A stretch of 34,826 nucleotides of DNA from Candidatus Phosphitivorax anaerolimi (GTDB taxonomy: Bacteria > Desulfobacterota > Desulfomonilia > UBA1062), in the NCBI GenBank assembly GCA_001896555.1, contig MPOS01000045.1:1-34826 (forward strand), written 5' to 3'. Positions 22,768 through 31,005 of this stretch are shown in pieces. The translations under genes and the position numbers were made by a program. Position 1 is the stretch's first letter, and the number at the start of each line of letters is the position of its first letter. The notes beneath the pieces were generated by a model, which was not told where the DNA came from, ran no database searches, and saw nothing but the letters and a program-made list of their open reading frames with translations.

Positions 22768-25700
22768 TTACTTCCCGATACCGAGCCTTCTCATGCGGGC
22801 CTGGAGCGTGGTCCGCTTCATGCCCAGGATTTCGGCGGCGCCTCCGGGACCTCCCAGCCTGCCGCGCGTAAGATCGAGCACGTGCAGGATATAGCGGCGC
22901 TGCATCTCGTCCATGGTGGGTGTGCCGTCAAAGGCGGAGTCAAATGCAGGCCGCGGAGCCGCAGGCAGATGGAGCGTCAGCCTGTCTCCTGATGAGAGAA
23001 TGGCGCAGCGCTCAATCACGTTCCTCAACTCACGCACATTGCCGGGCCAGGAATATGCCGTGAGTGCCTTTTCATCTTCACGGGTCAGGGCGGGCAGACT
23101 CCGGTGATACTGTCTGCCATAATGTCTGAGAAACTCCCGTGCGAGCTCCACCACATCCTGCCCCCGGTCCCTGAGCGGCGGCACCGACAAAGGCACCACA
23201 TTGAGCCGGAAATACAGGTCCTGCCGGAAGCGCCCCGAGGCCATGTCTCTGGTCAGGTCCCGGTTGGTGGCCGCGATGAGGCGGAAGTCCGACACAATAG
23301 TCCGCGTGCCTCCCACGCGCGAAAAGCTCTTTTCCTGGATGACCCTGAGCAGCTTCACCTGTGCGCTCAGGGGCACATCGCCGATCTCATCGATAAAGAG
23401 GGTGCCCCGGTGGGCCAGCTCAATCTTGCCCGGCTTCTGACGGTCGGCCCCGGTGAACGCACCCTTTTCATGACCGAACAGCTCGCTCTCCACCAGAGTA
23501 TCGGGTATGCTCGCCAGATTCACCGTCACAAAGGGGTTGTCTTTGCGGGTGCTCTTCTCATGTATTCTCCTGGCCAGAAGTTCCTTCCCCACGCCGGTCT
23601 CCCCGGTGATGAGCACCGTGGCGTCGCTCAGGGCCACCTGATCTGCGAGGGCCAGGAGAATTTGCATCACGGGGCTGCTTCCGATGATCGCCCCCGATGC
23701 AACATCCCCGTCTTCCGACGGACGGGCCGATACCACACGCGACCTGTCTGCTTCGATCATGCCCGCATAACGGAGAATACGATCGATGGAGAAGCTCACC
23801 TGCCTGGCGATGCGCAGCGCCGAGTCCCGGTCGAGGTCGAGGTCTCCGCCTTCGTCATCTGCGCAGGAATGCTCGAGATAGAGAACCCCCCGGGTCTCGC
23901 CCCTGATCACCACCGGCAGGCAGATTATGGAGAGGACACGGGGTTCGCCATCCAAGTCGTGTCCGGCCGGGGCGCCCTTGAGTATCAGGGGTTCCCCGTT
24001 GCGGAAGGTCCTGAGCACAAGCCTGAGCGACTCCCGGAAAAGCTCCGACGAGATATCGGCCTTTTCGAGATTGCAGGCCGCCTTAAGCACTGGACGCCCT
24101 GTGTCGCGGCCCCCTGGATGCCAGAAGAGACCTCCCCGCTCCGCTCCGAAAAATCGGCTTGTGGCGGCAACGAGCCGGTTGAGGAGCTCGTCTCCGTCCG
24201 TGCTCGGAATAAACCCGTCCATCAGGTCCGCAAACCTCTCTGCCAGATCCTGCCTCCTGGTGCCTGGCCGCTGGTCCATGCCGATACTCAGCAGGGGAAC
24301 CAGGTCGTCGGGGAAAAAGTCCTGTCCATAGCCACTCAGGCCCTCCCAGGCCATGAGGGCATAGTTCCGGGCGCCCGGCCTGTCCTTTGCCGCGAGCTTT
24401 ACCCGGGCCATCTCCGCCCTGGTCTTGGCGAGCTCAACCGGATCTCCCGTGAGGTGCAGCTCGGTTTCGCTGGACTGGAGAAGGGCGAGAACATCGTCGT
24501 GGTCCGCCCCCCTCTCCTGGGCCTGGAGAGCGCGGATCCGGAGCGCTACGCCCCGCAGGTGATGGTTCGGCCCTTCGAGGACTCTCCTGATCTCCTGTTC
24601 GAAGGCTAAAGAAGGCATGGCAGGAAGAAGATCCTGGCGCTCGAACGCATAGAGCATCTCGAGATGCACGGGCCAGTTGTACTGTGGCCCGATGGATTCG
24701 GTATATGGCATGTTCATGGTCATCCAGTAGGCATCCTCGATCCTGCCCTCGAAATAGGCATGATAGGCAAGCCCTTTCCTGGTCACGTGAAGGGCCTGTC
24801 TGTTGTCGAGCTCGAGGGCCTCTTTCTGGGCTGCTTTGAGATGGGAGTAGGCCTCGCTCCTCCTGCCCATGATGATGAGCACGATGCCCAGCAGGGCCTC
24901 GTAGAAACATGCGTTGCGGTCATTCTTCTTCAGTCTGGCCCTGCGCCAGTGAGAATCCAGGAGTCCAACGGCCCGATGGTACTGGCCAAGGAGTGCGCTG
25001 ATGTACCCGAGCGCCGAGGAAGAGGCAAGATACTCGGGAAGATAGGTGGGGACCCTCTTTCCTGACTGCGGGCTGTTCATCCGCCCCACCTGTTCGAACG
25101 CATCCAAAGCCTCTTTGTACATGCCCTTGAGGTAATAGTATATTCCGCGGAACTCCGAGGAGATCGCCATGATGTCCTCGTCGCCCAGATCCTCCGCCTG
25201 TTGCAGCCCGGATGAGATGGAATCAAGCCCTCTGGCCGTTTCACCAATGAGGTAGCGGTAGAGTCCTGAGACAAGATCGATCCGCGCAAGGCTTCGCCGG
25301 TCGCCCAAACGAACGGCCACGGGCTTCTCCCTCTCCAGGAGGGATGGTACCTCTCTGATGCCCTGGGCATGGACGATTCTGAGCCGGCATAGTTCATTGA
25401 CAATCTGGACAAACAGGGCGTCCCAAAGGGGATCACTCAGATTCCGCCCGGCGATCCCGCAAGCGGTGTCGAGGAGGTCGATTGCGCGTTGGGCATCGCC
25501 TTCTTGAGTCGATTTTTCTGCAGCCGCCTGTGCAAGGAGCGCCGCATCGTAGTCGAGGCCGGCCTTGGCAAGAACAGCGATCCGAGCAGAAACGGGGAGG
25601 CTGTCCTGAAGGTCAGGGCGTTGAATCTGAGCTGCCAGGGAGGCCGCGCGCCTTTTCGTGTTTATCCTTAAGAGCCTGCGCATGATGTGCTGAGGCAGGT

Positions 25701-25890
25701 TCGCGGCCAGAGCAATGCTTCCGTCTTCAGCCTGCTCTACGATGCCCAGCGACACAAATTTTTCCACCCGCGAGCAAAGCTCCTGCTGCGTAAGTGGGGC
25801 AAGCCTTTCCAGAACATCCAGACTCACCGCTCCTGTCAGAATCTCCAAAACAGCCAGGGTCTGCCAGTCCGCCCTGCTCAGCTCCTTCAT
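22768..25890 (-). CDS. Sigma-54-dependent transcriptional activator with TPR and GAF domains
   Basis: A 1040-residue regulator. Residues 1-80 look like a winged helix. About 100-540 are helical repeats of TPR type (LKGMYKEALDAFEQVGR), and about 560-710 form a GAF-like sensor domain. About 725-960 are the AAA+ domain, with Walker A GETGVGKE near 760, the sigma-54 contact loop GAFTGA near 808 and Walker B TLFIDEIGD near 830. A Fis-type helix-turn-helix ends the protein (GGAAEILGMKRTTLQARMR, 1013-1038). It should remodel sigma-54 polymerase at a nearby -24/-12 promoter. There is no receiver domain, so the signal is probably a ligand or partner protein sensed by the TPR or GAF part. The start at ATG 25890 follows AGGAGG by seven bases. 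It is divergent from the acyl-CoA dehydrogenase gene, its likely target. Confidence 0.93.
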   Translation of the reverse strand: MKELSRADWQTLAVLEILTGAVSLDVLERLAPLTQQELCSRVEKFVSLGIVEQAEDGSIALAANLPQHIMRRLLRINTKRRAASLAAQIQRPDLQDSLPVSARIAVLAKAGLDYDAALLAQAAAEKSTQEGDAQRAIDLLDTACGIAGRNLSDPLWDALFVQIVNELCRLRIVHAQGIREVPSLLEREKPVAVRLGDRRSLARIDLVSGLYRYLIGETARGLDSISSGLQQAEDLGDEDIMAISSEFRGIYYYLKGMYKEALDAFEQVGRMNSPQSGKRVPTYLPEYLASSSALGYISALLGQYHRAVGLLDSHWRRARLKKNDRNACFYEALLGIVLIIMGRRSEAYSHLKAAQKEALELDNRQALHVTRKGLAYHAYFEGRIEDAYWMTMNMPYTESIGPQYNWPVHLEMLYAFERQDLLPAMPSLAFEQEIRRVLEGPNHHLRGVALRIRALQAQERGADHDDVLALLQSSETELHLTGDPVELAKTRAEMARVKLAAKDRPGARNYALMAWEGLSGYGQDFFPDDLVPLLSIGMDQRPGTRRQDLAERFADLMDGFIPSTDGDELLNRLVAATSRFFGAERGGLFWHPGGRDTGRPVLKAACNLEKADISSELFRESLRLVLRTFRNGEPLILKGAPAGHDLDGEPRVLSIICLPVVIRGETRGVLYLEHSCADDEGGDLDLDRDSALRIARQVSFSIDRILRYAGMIEADRSRVVSARPSEDGDVASGAIIGSSPVMQILLALADQVALSDATVLITGETGVGKELLARRIHEKSTRKDNPFVTVNLASIPDTLVESELFGHEKGAFTGADRQKPGKIELAHRGTLFIDEIGDVPLSAQVKLLRVIQEKSFSRVGGTRTIVSDFRLIAATNRDLTRDMASGRFRQDLYFRLNVVPLSVPPLRDRGQDVVELAREFLRHYGRQYHRSLPALTREDEKALTAYSWPGNVRELRNVIERCAILSSGDRLTLHLPAAPRPAFDSAFDGTPTMDEMQRRYILHVLDLTRGRLGGPGGAAEILGMKRTTLQARMRRLGIGK

Positions 25891-26047
25891 GAAAAACCTC
25901 CTGAAAATACGTCTGAGACCTTGCAATCAACGCATCCGGACGGATAAGACCTTCCCGTAAGAGGAACCACCGATACGCACTGATTCGCGGGAAATCGCCC
26001 GGCTTTTCTCTATGCGTATCCTCTACCCATCAGCACCTCTTCGTCAA

Positions 26048-26083
26048 GCCCATATGTGGGCTCGGAATTGCCCATATATGGGC
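26048..26083. promoter_or_regulatory. Paired palindromic enhancer sites for the sigma-54 activator
   Basis: Two 14-base palindromes, GCCCATATGTGGGC (26048-26061, one mismatched pair) and GCCCATATATGGGC (26070-26083, perfect), have centres exactly 22 bases apart, two turns of the helix. They lie 64-99 bases upstream of the -24 element, the usual place for upstream activating sequences bound by the Fis-type domain of sigma-54 activators. Confidence 0.7.
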
Positions 26084-26146
26084 TTTGTTATGACCATACA
26101 GCACCATTCATCCTAGGATTACAGGAGGTTGGACAATCCTGCGGTA

Positions 26147-26162
26147 TGGCATGAGGCATGCT
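26147..26162 (+). promoter_or_regulatory. Sigma-54 (-24/-12) promoter of the acyl-CoA dehydrogenase gene
   Basis: TGGCATGAGGCATGCT matches the sigma-54 consensus TGGCAC-N5-TTGCW with the invariant GG and GC exactly 10 bases apart. Two departures are seen (T for C at position 6, A for T at position 12). The start site would be near 26174, leaving a leader of about 370 bases before the ATG at 26543. Confidence 0.6.
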
Positions 26163-26542
26163 TCATGACCCGGCATGCAGACACGTACGTGTGCAACAAC
26201 GAGCTCAAAGCCCGGGTGAATTGCAAGGTTGTGCACAATGTCTGTGCTTTTTGGTTTCTTGAAAAAATGGGCAGCACAAAACGCTGAAATTATGTTAAAA
26301 TGACAAAACAATCTCAGAGAGGGGCATCAAGCCGGGCATCGGTAGCACTGCCGGTGTTCGCGGCCAAGCGGATTTTTCTGGAACCAGTTCAGAGAGGGGG
26401 TGCCGGGCAGGGGCTTTCTCAGCCCCATTCCGGACAGCCGGTAGAAATGCGGGATGCGGACGTGCCATAGCCAGGCCTTGCCTTAAAGCCACATACCGCT
26501 GCTGAGTATGTTTGAGCATATTAATGAAAAAAGGAGAGTGAT
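26163..26542 (+). other. Long leader region of the acyl-CoA dehydrogenase gene
   Basis: It contains a perfect 12-base palindrome ACACGTACGTGT at 26181-26192 just after the proposed start site, AT-rich sequence at 26270-26310, and a GGGGCTTTCTCAGCCCC stem near 26410-26430. The last 20 bases hold the ribosome site AAAAGGAGAG. No gene is supported. A leader this long could be regulatory, or a second promoter may lie closer to the gene. Confidence 0.4.
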
Positions 26543-28258
26543 ATGAACTATTTGATTCAGCCGAAGAAGTATGTTTCGCTGATGGCGGACGAGGGTTCCC
26601 GGGCAATCATGGACAAGACCATTGCCTTTTTTGAAAACATGGGAAAAACCCGGCTCCTGGACGACTACAACAAGAAGGTCTGGTACCGTGAGTTCGTGGA
26701 TTTCATCGGCCGCGAGCAGATCTTCGCCAAGCTTCTCACCCCGAAGGAGTATGCCGGCGGCGACCCCGACTGCCGCTGGGACACGGCGCGAAACAGCGAG
26801 TACAGCGAGCTGCTCGCATTCTACGGGCTGGGATACTGGTATTGCTTCCAGGTAACCATCCTGGGCCTGGGCCCCATCTGGATGAGCCCCAACGAGACGG
26901 CCAAGAAAAAGGCGGCAAAGCTCCTCAAAGAGGGGGCCATCTTCGCGTTCGGCCTCTCCGAGCGGACCCACGGCGCCGACATCTACTCCACCGAGACGGC
27001 GCTCATCCCGAACGGCGACGGCACCTACCGGGCCAACGGCGAGAAGTACTATATCGGAAACGGCAACGAGGCCGAGATGGTCTCTACCCTTGGCAAGGTC
27101 AAGGACGGCACGGACGACTATGTCTTCTTCGTCACCAACTACCGGCACAAGGCCTATGAGCTGAAGAAAAACGTCATCTCCCACCAGGAGTATGTGTCCA
27201 ACTTCGCCCTGCACGACTATCCCATCACCGAGGACGATATCCTCTCGCGCGGGCCGCACGCATGGGACTCGGCGCTCAACACCGTGAATATCGGCAAGTT
27301 CAACATCGGCCCGGCATCAATGGGCCTGGCCGAGCACTGCTTCTATGAGGCCATCACGCACGCGTCAAACCGCATCCTCTATGGCATGAAGGTCACGGAC
27401 ATGCCCCATGTGCGTAAAAACTTCATGGATGCCTGGCTGAGGCTGGTCGCCATGAAGATGTACCAGCGCCGCGCCACCGATTACTTCCGGGGCGCTCATG
27501 CAAACGACCGCCGCTACCTGCTCTATAACCCCACCAGCAAGATGAAGGTGACGCTCCAGTCCGAGGAGGTGGTCAACCTGCTCTGGGACGTCATCGCGGC
27601 CAAGGGCTTCGAGAAGGATACCTACTTCCACATGGCCGCCTCCGACATGCGCGGCCCGTCCAAGCTCGAGGGAACGGTGCACGTAAATGTGCAGCTCATC
27701 CGCAAGTTCATGAAAAACTACTTCTTCAACCCGGCCGAGTATGCGCCGGTGGAGCCTGATTTCTCGCTTAAGGACGACGCGTTCCTCTTCGACCAGGGCC
27801 CGACCAAGGGACTGGGCAAGGTGCAGTTCCACGACTACCGGCCGGTCTTCGAGGCCAGCAAGGACCTGCCCAACGTGGCCACCTTCATGAAGCAGACCGA
27901 GATCTTCAAGAATATGCTGGAGAAGGCGGGCCCGGACAAGATGCAGGATATGGACCCATCGTGGTCTCTGCCGCTGGGCGAGATGTTTTCCATCGTGGTC
28001 TACGGCCAGCTCATCCTCGAGCAGGCCGGGTTTGACAAGACCGATTCGGACATCGTCAACCAGATCTTCGACTTCATGGTGCGCGACTTCTCGCTCTTCG
28101 CCCTGCAGATCTACGGCAACCATAGCACCAAGGACGAGCAGAGGGCGTACTGCAGGGATATCATGCTCATCAAGGCAGTGCCCGATCCGGCGCAGTATAA
28201 CAGGGTCTGGGAGAATTACGTCTCTGTGCTCAACGGCGAGTACGCGATGAACGAGTAG
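26543..28258 (+). CDS. Acyl-CoA dehydrogenase, long atypical form
   Basis: A 571-residue flavoenzyme, against about 380 for common acyl-CoA dehydrogenases. FGLSERTHGADIYSTET (136-152) is the flavin and substrate loop, where usual members have MTEPxAGSD. Glu376 in SKLEGTVHVN fits the catalytic-base position of the common YEGT motif. Residues about 400-571 form an extra C-terminal region. It probably oxidises an acyl-CoA to the enoyl-CoA, passing electrons to an ETF, but no ETF gene is adjacent and the substrate is unknown. AAAAGGAGAG precedes the ATG. It is a single gene with a terminator, under the sigma-54 promoter and opposite the large activator. Confidence 0.85.
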   Translation: MNYLIQPKKYVSLMADEGSRAIMDKTIAFFENMGKTRLLDDYNKKVWYREFVDFIGREQIFAKLLTPKEYAGGDPDCRWDTARNSEYSELLAFYGLGYWYCFQVTILGLGPIWMSPNETAKKKAAKLLKEGAIFAFGLSERTHGADIYSTETALIPNGDGTYRANGEKYYIGNGNEAEMVSTLGKVKDGTDDYVFFVTNYRHKAYELKKNVISHQEYVSNFALHDYPITEDDILSRGPHAWDSALNTVNIGKFNIGPASMGLAEHCFYEAITHASNRILYGMKVTDMPHVRKNFMDAWLRLVAMKMYQRRATDYFRGAHANDRRYLLYNPTSKMKVTLQSEEVVNLLWDVIAAKGFEKDTYFHMAASDMRGPSKLEGTVHVNVQLIRKFMKNYFFNPAEYAPVEPDFSLKDDAFLFDQGPTKGLGKVQFHDYRPVFEASKDLPNVATFMKQTEIFKNMLEKAGPDKMQDMDPSWSLPLGEMFSIVVYGQLILEQAGFDKTDSDIVNQIFDFMVRDFSLFALQIYGNHSTKDEQRAYCRDIMLIKAVPDPAQYNRVWENYVSVLNGEYAMNE

Positions 28259-28330
28259 CGAGGAGAAAAAGGCGGCTGAAACGCTCGCGCGGACCAAGCC
28301 GTCTATTACAGGAAAGGACTTTTCCAGGGA

Positions 28331-28371
28331 AGGGGGGGGAGCTTCTCCTCCCCTCTTTCCTTGCGGTTTTT
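28331..28371 (+). terminator. Terminator of the acyl-CoA dehydrogenase gene
   Basis: GGGGAG 28336-28341 pairs with CTCCCC 28348-28353 around a six-base loop. The stem extends outward by G-C, A-U and several G-U pairs. A T5 run ends at 28371 after a short spacer. It lies 73 bases after the stop codon and before the convergent porin-like gene. Confidence 0.55.
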
Positions 28372-28475
28372 CAAGACTTGAGCGGCAATGGGGGAGAGCA
28401 CATCGGGCAATCTCCCGCTGCTCTCGCAGGGCCGCTTATCTCCCGGCTTATCACCTGCAGCCGGCTACAGGATCT

Positions 28476-29621
28476 CTAGAACTTGTACGACAGCTCGGCG
28501 TGGTATTGGACCGCCTCGGGCTCGTTGTCCCGCTCAAGCGCCTCATAGATATAGACATTGCCTCCCACAGTGAAACACTTGGTCACATTGAAATCGAGAC
28601 TGATGATGTGTCCCTTGAGATCCGTATCCCCCACCCCGTCCCCGAAGGTGGCATCGGTGAGTCCGGGCACAAAGGCATCGGCACCCAGCTCCGCATAGGT
28701 ATACTCCAGCACGAAGCGCATGAATTCCACCTCGATCCCGGCCGTCCAGCCCACATTTTCCTCCTCGGGATCGAGGGTGCCTCCCAGTATGCTCTGTCCA
28801 GCGTTTCCTTCGGCACCGATGTTCTTGAACACCTGCCCGTACACCGTAAGCCCGATATCGCCAAAATCCATCTCGGCACTGGCGTACAGGTCGATCACAT
28901 CGAACTCGTAGTCAGGGTCGAGGTTGGGATTGTCCCGCCTGAACTGTCGCTCGAAATCCCCGTCAAAGTCGTAGTATGCAATGGCAACACTGATCCCGGC
29001 ATCCTGTAGCTCGATTTCCGTGCCTGCCTGTACGGCATAGAGGATCCCGAAGTCCTGATCGACCTCAATCTGGATGACGTCGTATCCTCCAGCTGTCACG
29101 AAAAACATGCCGGGGTCGATCTGAAGGGTGAACCCGGCAGGGCGCACGTCGCTGTCCCAGAGAAGCCAGCTCGTCTGATAAGGGTTCTTCTGCTGCCCCG
29201 CTATGAACGTCACCGGTTCGATATTATGACTTGCATAGGCGTAATCGAGGCGTATGTCCCCGGTCTCGAAATACTCCTCTTCGCTCCAGGTATCCAGCGT
29301 GGAGGTGGCGGCCGGCCCTCCGGTCGCAAGCCCTGCGCTCAACTGCCAGTTCTCGCCTCGGCTCTTCCAGTCAAACCCCAGCCTGAACCTTGTCCGGATG
29401 CGGTCCCGGGTTTCGTCGGGCTCCGCCGGATTGTCCAGATCCAGAAGCTCGTACCGTATCAACATGTCGCCTTTAAGGGTGAGGTTCTCGATACAGTCCC
29501 GCAGGGTAACATCGCCTGCTGTCTGCTCTTCATCGGCCTGGCCGTTCTCCTGCCCGAGGAGCGGGACCGGGAGAAGCAGGCAAACGATCAGGGAAGTGCA
29601 TAAGAACATCCTGAGCTTCAT
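28476..29621 (-). CDS. Outer-membrane beta-barrel (porin-like) protein
   Basis: A 381-residue exported protein. Residues 1-23 are a signal peptide (MKLRMFLCTSLIVCLLLPVP, cleaved after LLG). The mature part is a series of amphipathic strands with alternating polar and aromatic residues (VTFIAGQQKNPYQTSWLLW, AVQAGTEIELQDAGISVAI) and ends in Phe after YHAELSYKF, the usual barrel assembly signal. It probably forms a channel or a substrate-specific porin in the outer membrane. A strong ribosome site GGAGGAGG precedes the ATG at 29621. It is transcribed alone from its own promoter. It resembles putative porins of anaerobic proteobacteria, but the solute is unknown. Confidence 0.85.
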   Translation of the reverse strand: MKLRMFLCTSLIVCLLLPVPLLGQENGQADEEQTAGDVTLRDCIENLTLKGDMLIRYELLDLDNPAEPDETRDRIRTRFRLGFDWKSRGENWQLSAGLATGGPAATSTLDTWSEEEYFETGDIRLDYAYASHNIEPVTFIAGQQKNPYQTSWLLWDSDVRPAGFTLQIDPGMFFVTAGGYDVIQIEVDQDFGILYAVQAGTEIELQDAGISVAIAYYDFDGDFERQFRRDNPNLDPDYEFDVIDLYASAEMDFGDIGLTVYGQVFKNIGAEGNAGQSILGGTLDPEEENVGWTAGIEVEFMRFVLEYTYAELGADAFVPGLTDATFGDGVGDTDLKGHIISLDFNVTKCFTVGGNVYIYEALERDNEPEAVQYHAELSYKF

Positions 29622-29695
29622 TGTTCCTCCTCCTATATTGGTAGCTGTAGATGGCGATCACAAAGGTGTTATTTGGTTTATGCAGACATACATAA

Positions 29696-29723
29696 ATAAT
29701 ACGATGACGTGATCATCACTCAA
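29696..29723 (-). promoter_or_regulatory. Porin promoter with a palindrome in the spacer
   Basis: On the minus strand TTGAGT (29723-29718) and TATTAT (29701-29696) are 16 bases apart. The spacer holds GATGA 29703-29707 and TCATC 29713-29717, an inverted repeat with a five-base centre. A repressor bound there would sit between -35 and -10. The leader to the ATG at 29621 is about 70 bases. Confidence 0.45.
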
Positions 29724-29963
29724 GGAGGGAAACTGCATCATTGATATGAAGTAATGCATGGTGCAGATCCAGACAAAAATCGGCTGGTGGCCGGCTCCTT
29801 GGGGAGGATATGATCGCGAGGGCAGATCAAAGGGGAAAAGGCACCCCGTTAGAAAACTCGCGGGAACGAAGATCGAGAGGGGAACTTCTCTTTCAACGAT
29901 GTTCTTTTTTAGCAGGCAATCTTCCGGCGCGGTCCATGCCGGGAGCCGGACCGCCCTACCGCC
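29724..29963. other. Intergenic stretch with a GC hairpin after the kinase gene
   Basis: GCGGTCC 29929-29935 pairs with GGACCGC 29948-29954 (12-base loop), just after the stop of the minus-strand kinase gene. No U-run follows on the minus strand, so it is only a possible terminator. Nothing else recognisable. Confidence 0.35.
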
Positions 29964-30977
29964 TCACTCCCCGAAGAACCTGCCCTCTTCCCAGGCTACC
30001 TTGTGCTCCATGATGACCTGGAACTGGTGGCTGATGTCCGAGATCTCCCGCTGCCAGAAGGTCTCACTGCCCCAGTCGGGATGGTTTGCTCGGAAATCGT
30101 GGTCATCAAGCTGCCGGGCGCACCAGGTGAGATAGTAGATGATGCGCATGAAGCGAAGCGGCTCGATGAGCGTAAGGGATGAATAATCGAACTCGCGGAA
30201 CTGCTCGTACCCGTCCAGCAGCAGATCGATCTCGCGCCGGGAGCGGCCTGCGTGATCGGGAAGGAGCATCCAGAGGTCCTGGACCGGCGGGCCCAGCATC
30301 ATGTCGTCGAAGTCGATGGCCATGAGCCCCTCGCCCGGGCGGTCGAGCAGGTTTCCGCGGTGACAGTCGCCGTGAATTCGGATGAAATGTTCCTCATGGA
30401 AGAGTCCGGAGATGTTCTCGATGATCCGTGAGGTGAGATCTGCAAAGGCAGAGCGGTGCTCGGGCGTGATGAGCCCGCCGTGGATGAGAAAATCCAGGTC
30501 GTTTGAGGTTGCCTTCTCCGGGCTCAAGACGACCCGGTCATTTGGAACACGCTCCTGACCTACGAGGTGAATCCGGGCGATGAGGCTTCCCACCCGCCTC
30601 AGGTCGTCGCCTGTGTTGATCTCAAACTCGCGGCCTGATTTCTTTGGAAAGAGCGCGAAGAACCCGCCGTCCGCTTCGGCCAGGGTGCCTCCCCCGGGCA
30701 GAACCAGGGGGCAGACCACGGGAATCTCGGCAGCCGCGCAATCCGCAAGGAACTGGTGCTCGTCTTCGAGCGCGGTCCTGCTCCAGCGGCCCGGGCGGTA
30801 GAACTTGGCGATGATCCGCTCACCCCTCCTGGCCTGCAGCTCGTAGACCCGGTTGATATAGCTGGGCAGGGGTATGGTGAGCCCGGTCATGGGAACGCCG
30901 TATGCCTTTTCCACGAGGTCCAGCAGGACCTCTGGCGTAAGGTGCTTGAAATCAGCGATCTTTGCGGCTTTGCTCAT
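29964..30977 (-). CDS. srkA: SrkA/YihE-like Ser/Thr protein kinase
   Basis: A 337-residue kinase of the APH-like fold. NRVYELQARRGERIIAKFYR holds the ATP-anchoring Lys, RPGRWS follows, the catalytic loop is HGDCHRGNLL (Asp and Asn), and the metal-binding IDFDDMM completes the site. The sequence agrees with E. coli SrkA (YihE/RdoA), a stress-response kinase that counters programmed death, in order and length (328 in E. coli). The start at ATG 30977 follows AGAAGGG by five bases; the ATG at 30980 and GTG at 30983 overlap that site. It lies 28 bases downstream of the RF3 gene, so the two are likely one transcript. Confidence 0.9.
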   Translation of the reverse strand: MSKAAKIADFKHLTPEVLLDLVEKAYGVPMTGLTIPLPSYINRVYELQARRGERIIAKFYRPGRWSRTALEDEHQFLADCAAAEIPVVCPLVLPGGGTLAEADGGFFALFPKKSGREFEINTGDDLRRVGSLIARIHLVGQERVPNDRVVLSPEKATSNDLDFLIHGGLITPEHRSAFADLTSRIIENISGLFHEEHFIRIHGDCHRGNLLDRPGEGLMAIDFDDMMLGPPVQDLWMLLPDHAGRSRREIDLLLDGYEQFREFDYSSLTLIEPLRFMRIIYYLTWCARQLDDHDFRANHPDWGSETFWQREISDISHQFQVIMEHKVAWEEGRFFGE

Positions 30978-31005
30978 CATCACCCTTCTCGAGCACGAGT
31001 ATAGG

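Noticed and set aside
23104-24609. 501-codon plus-strand frame
   Set aside because: Antisense shadow of the sigma-54 activator; composition typical of GC-rich complementary strands.
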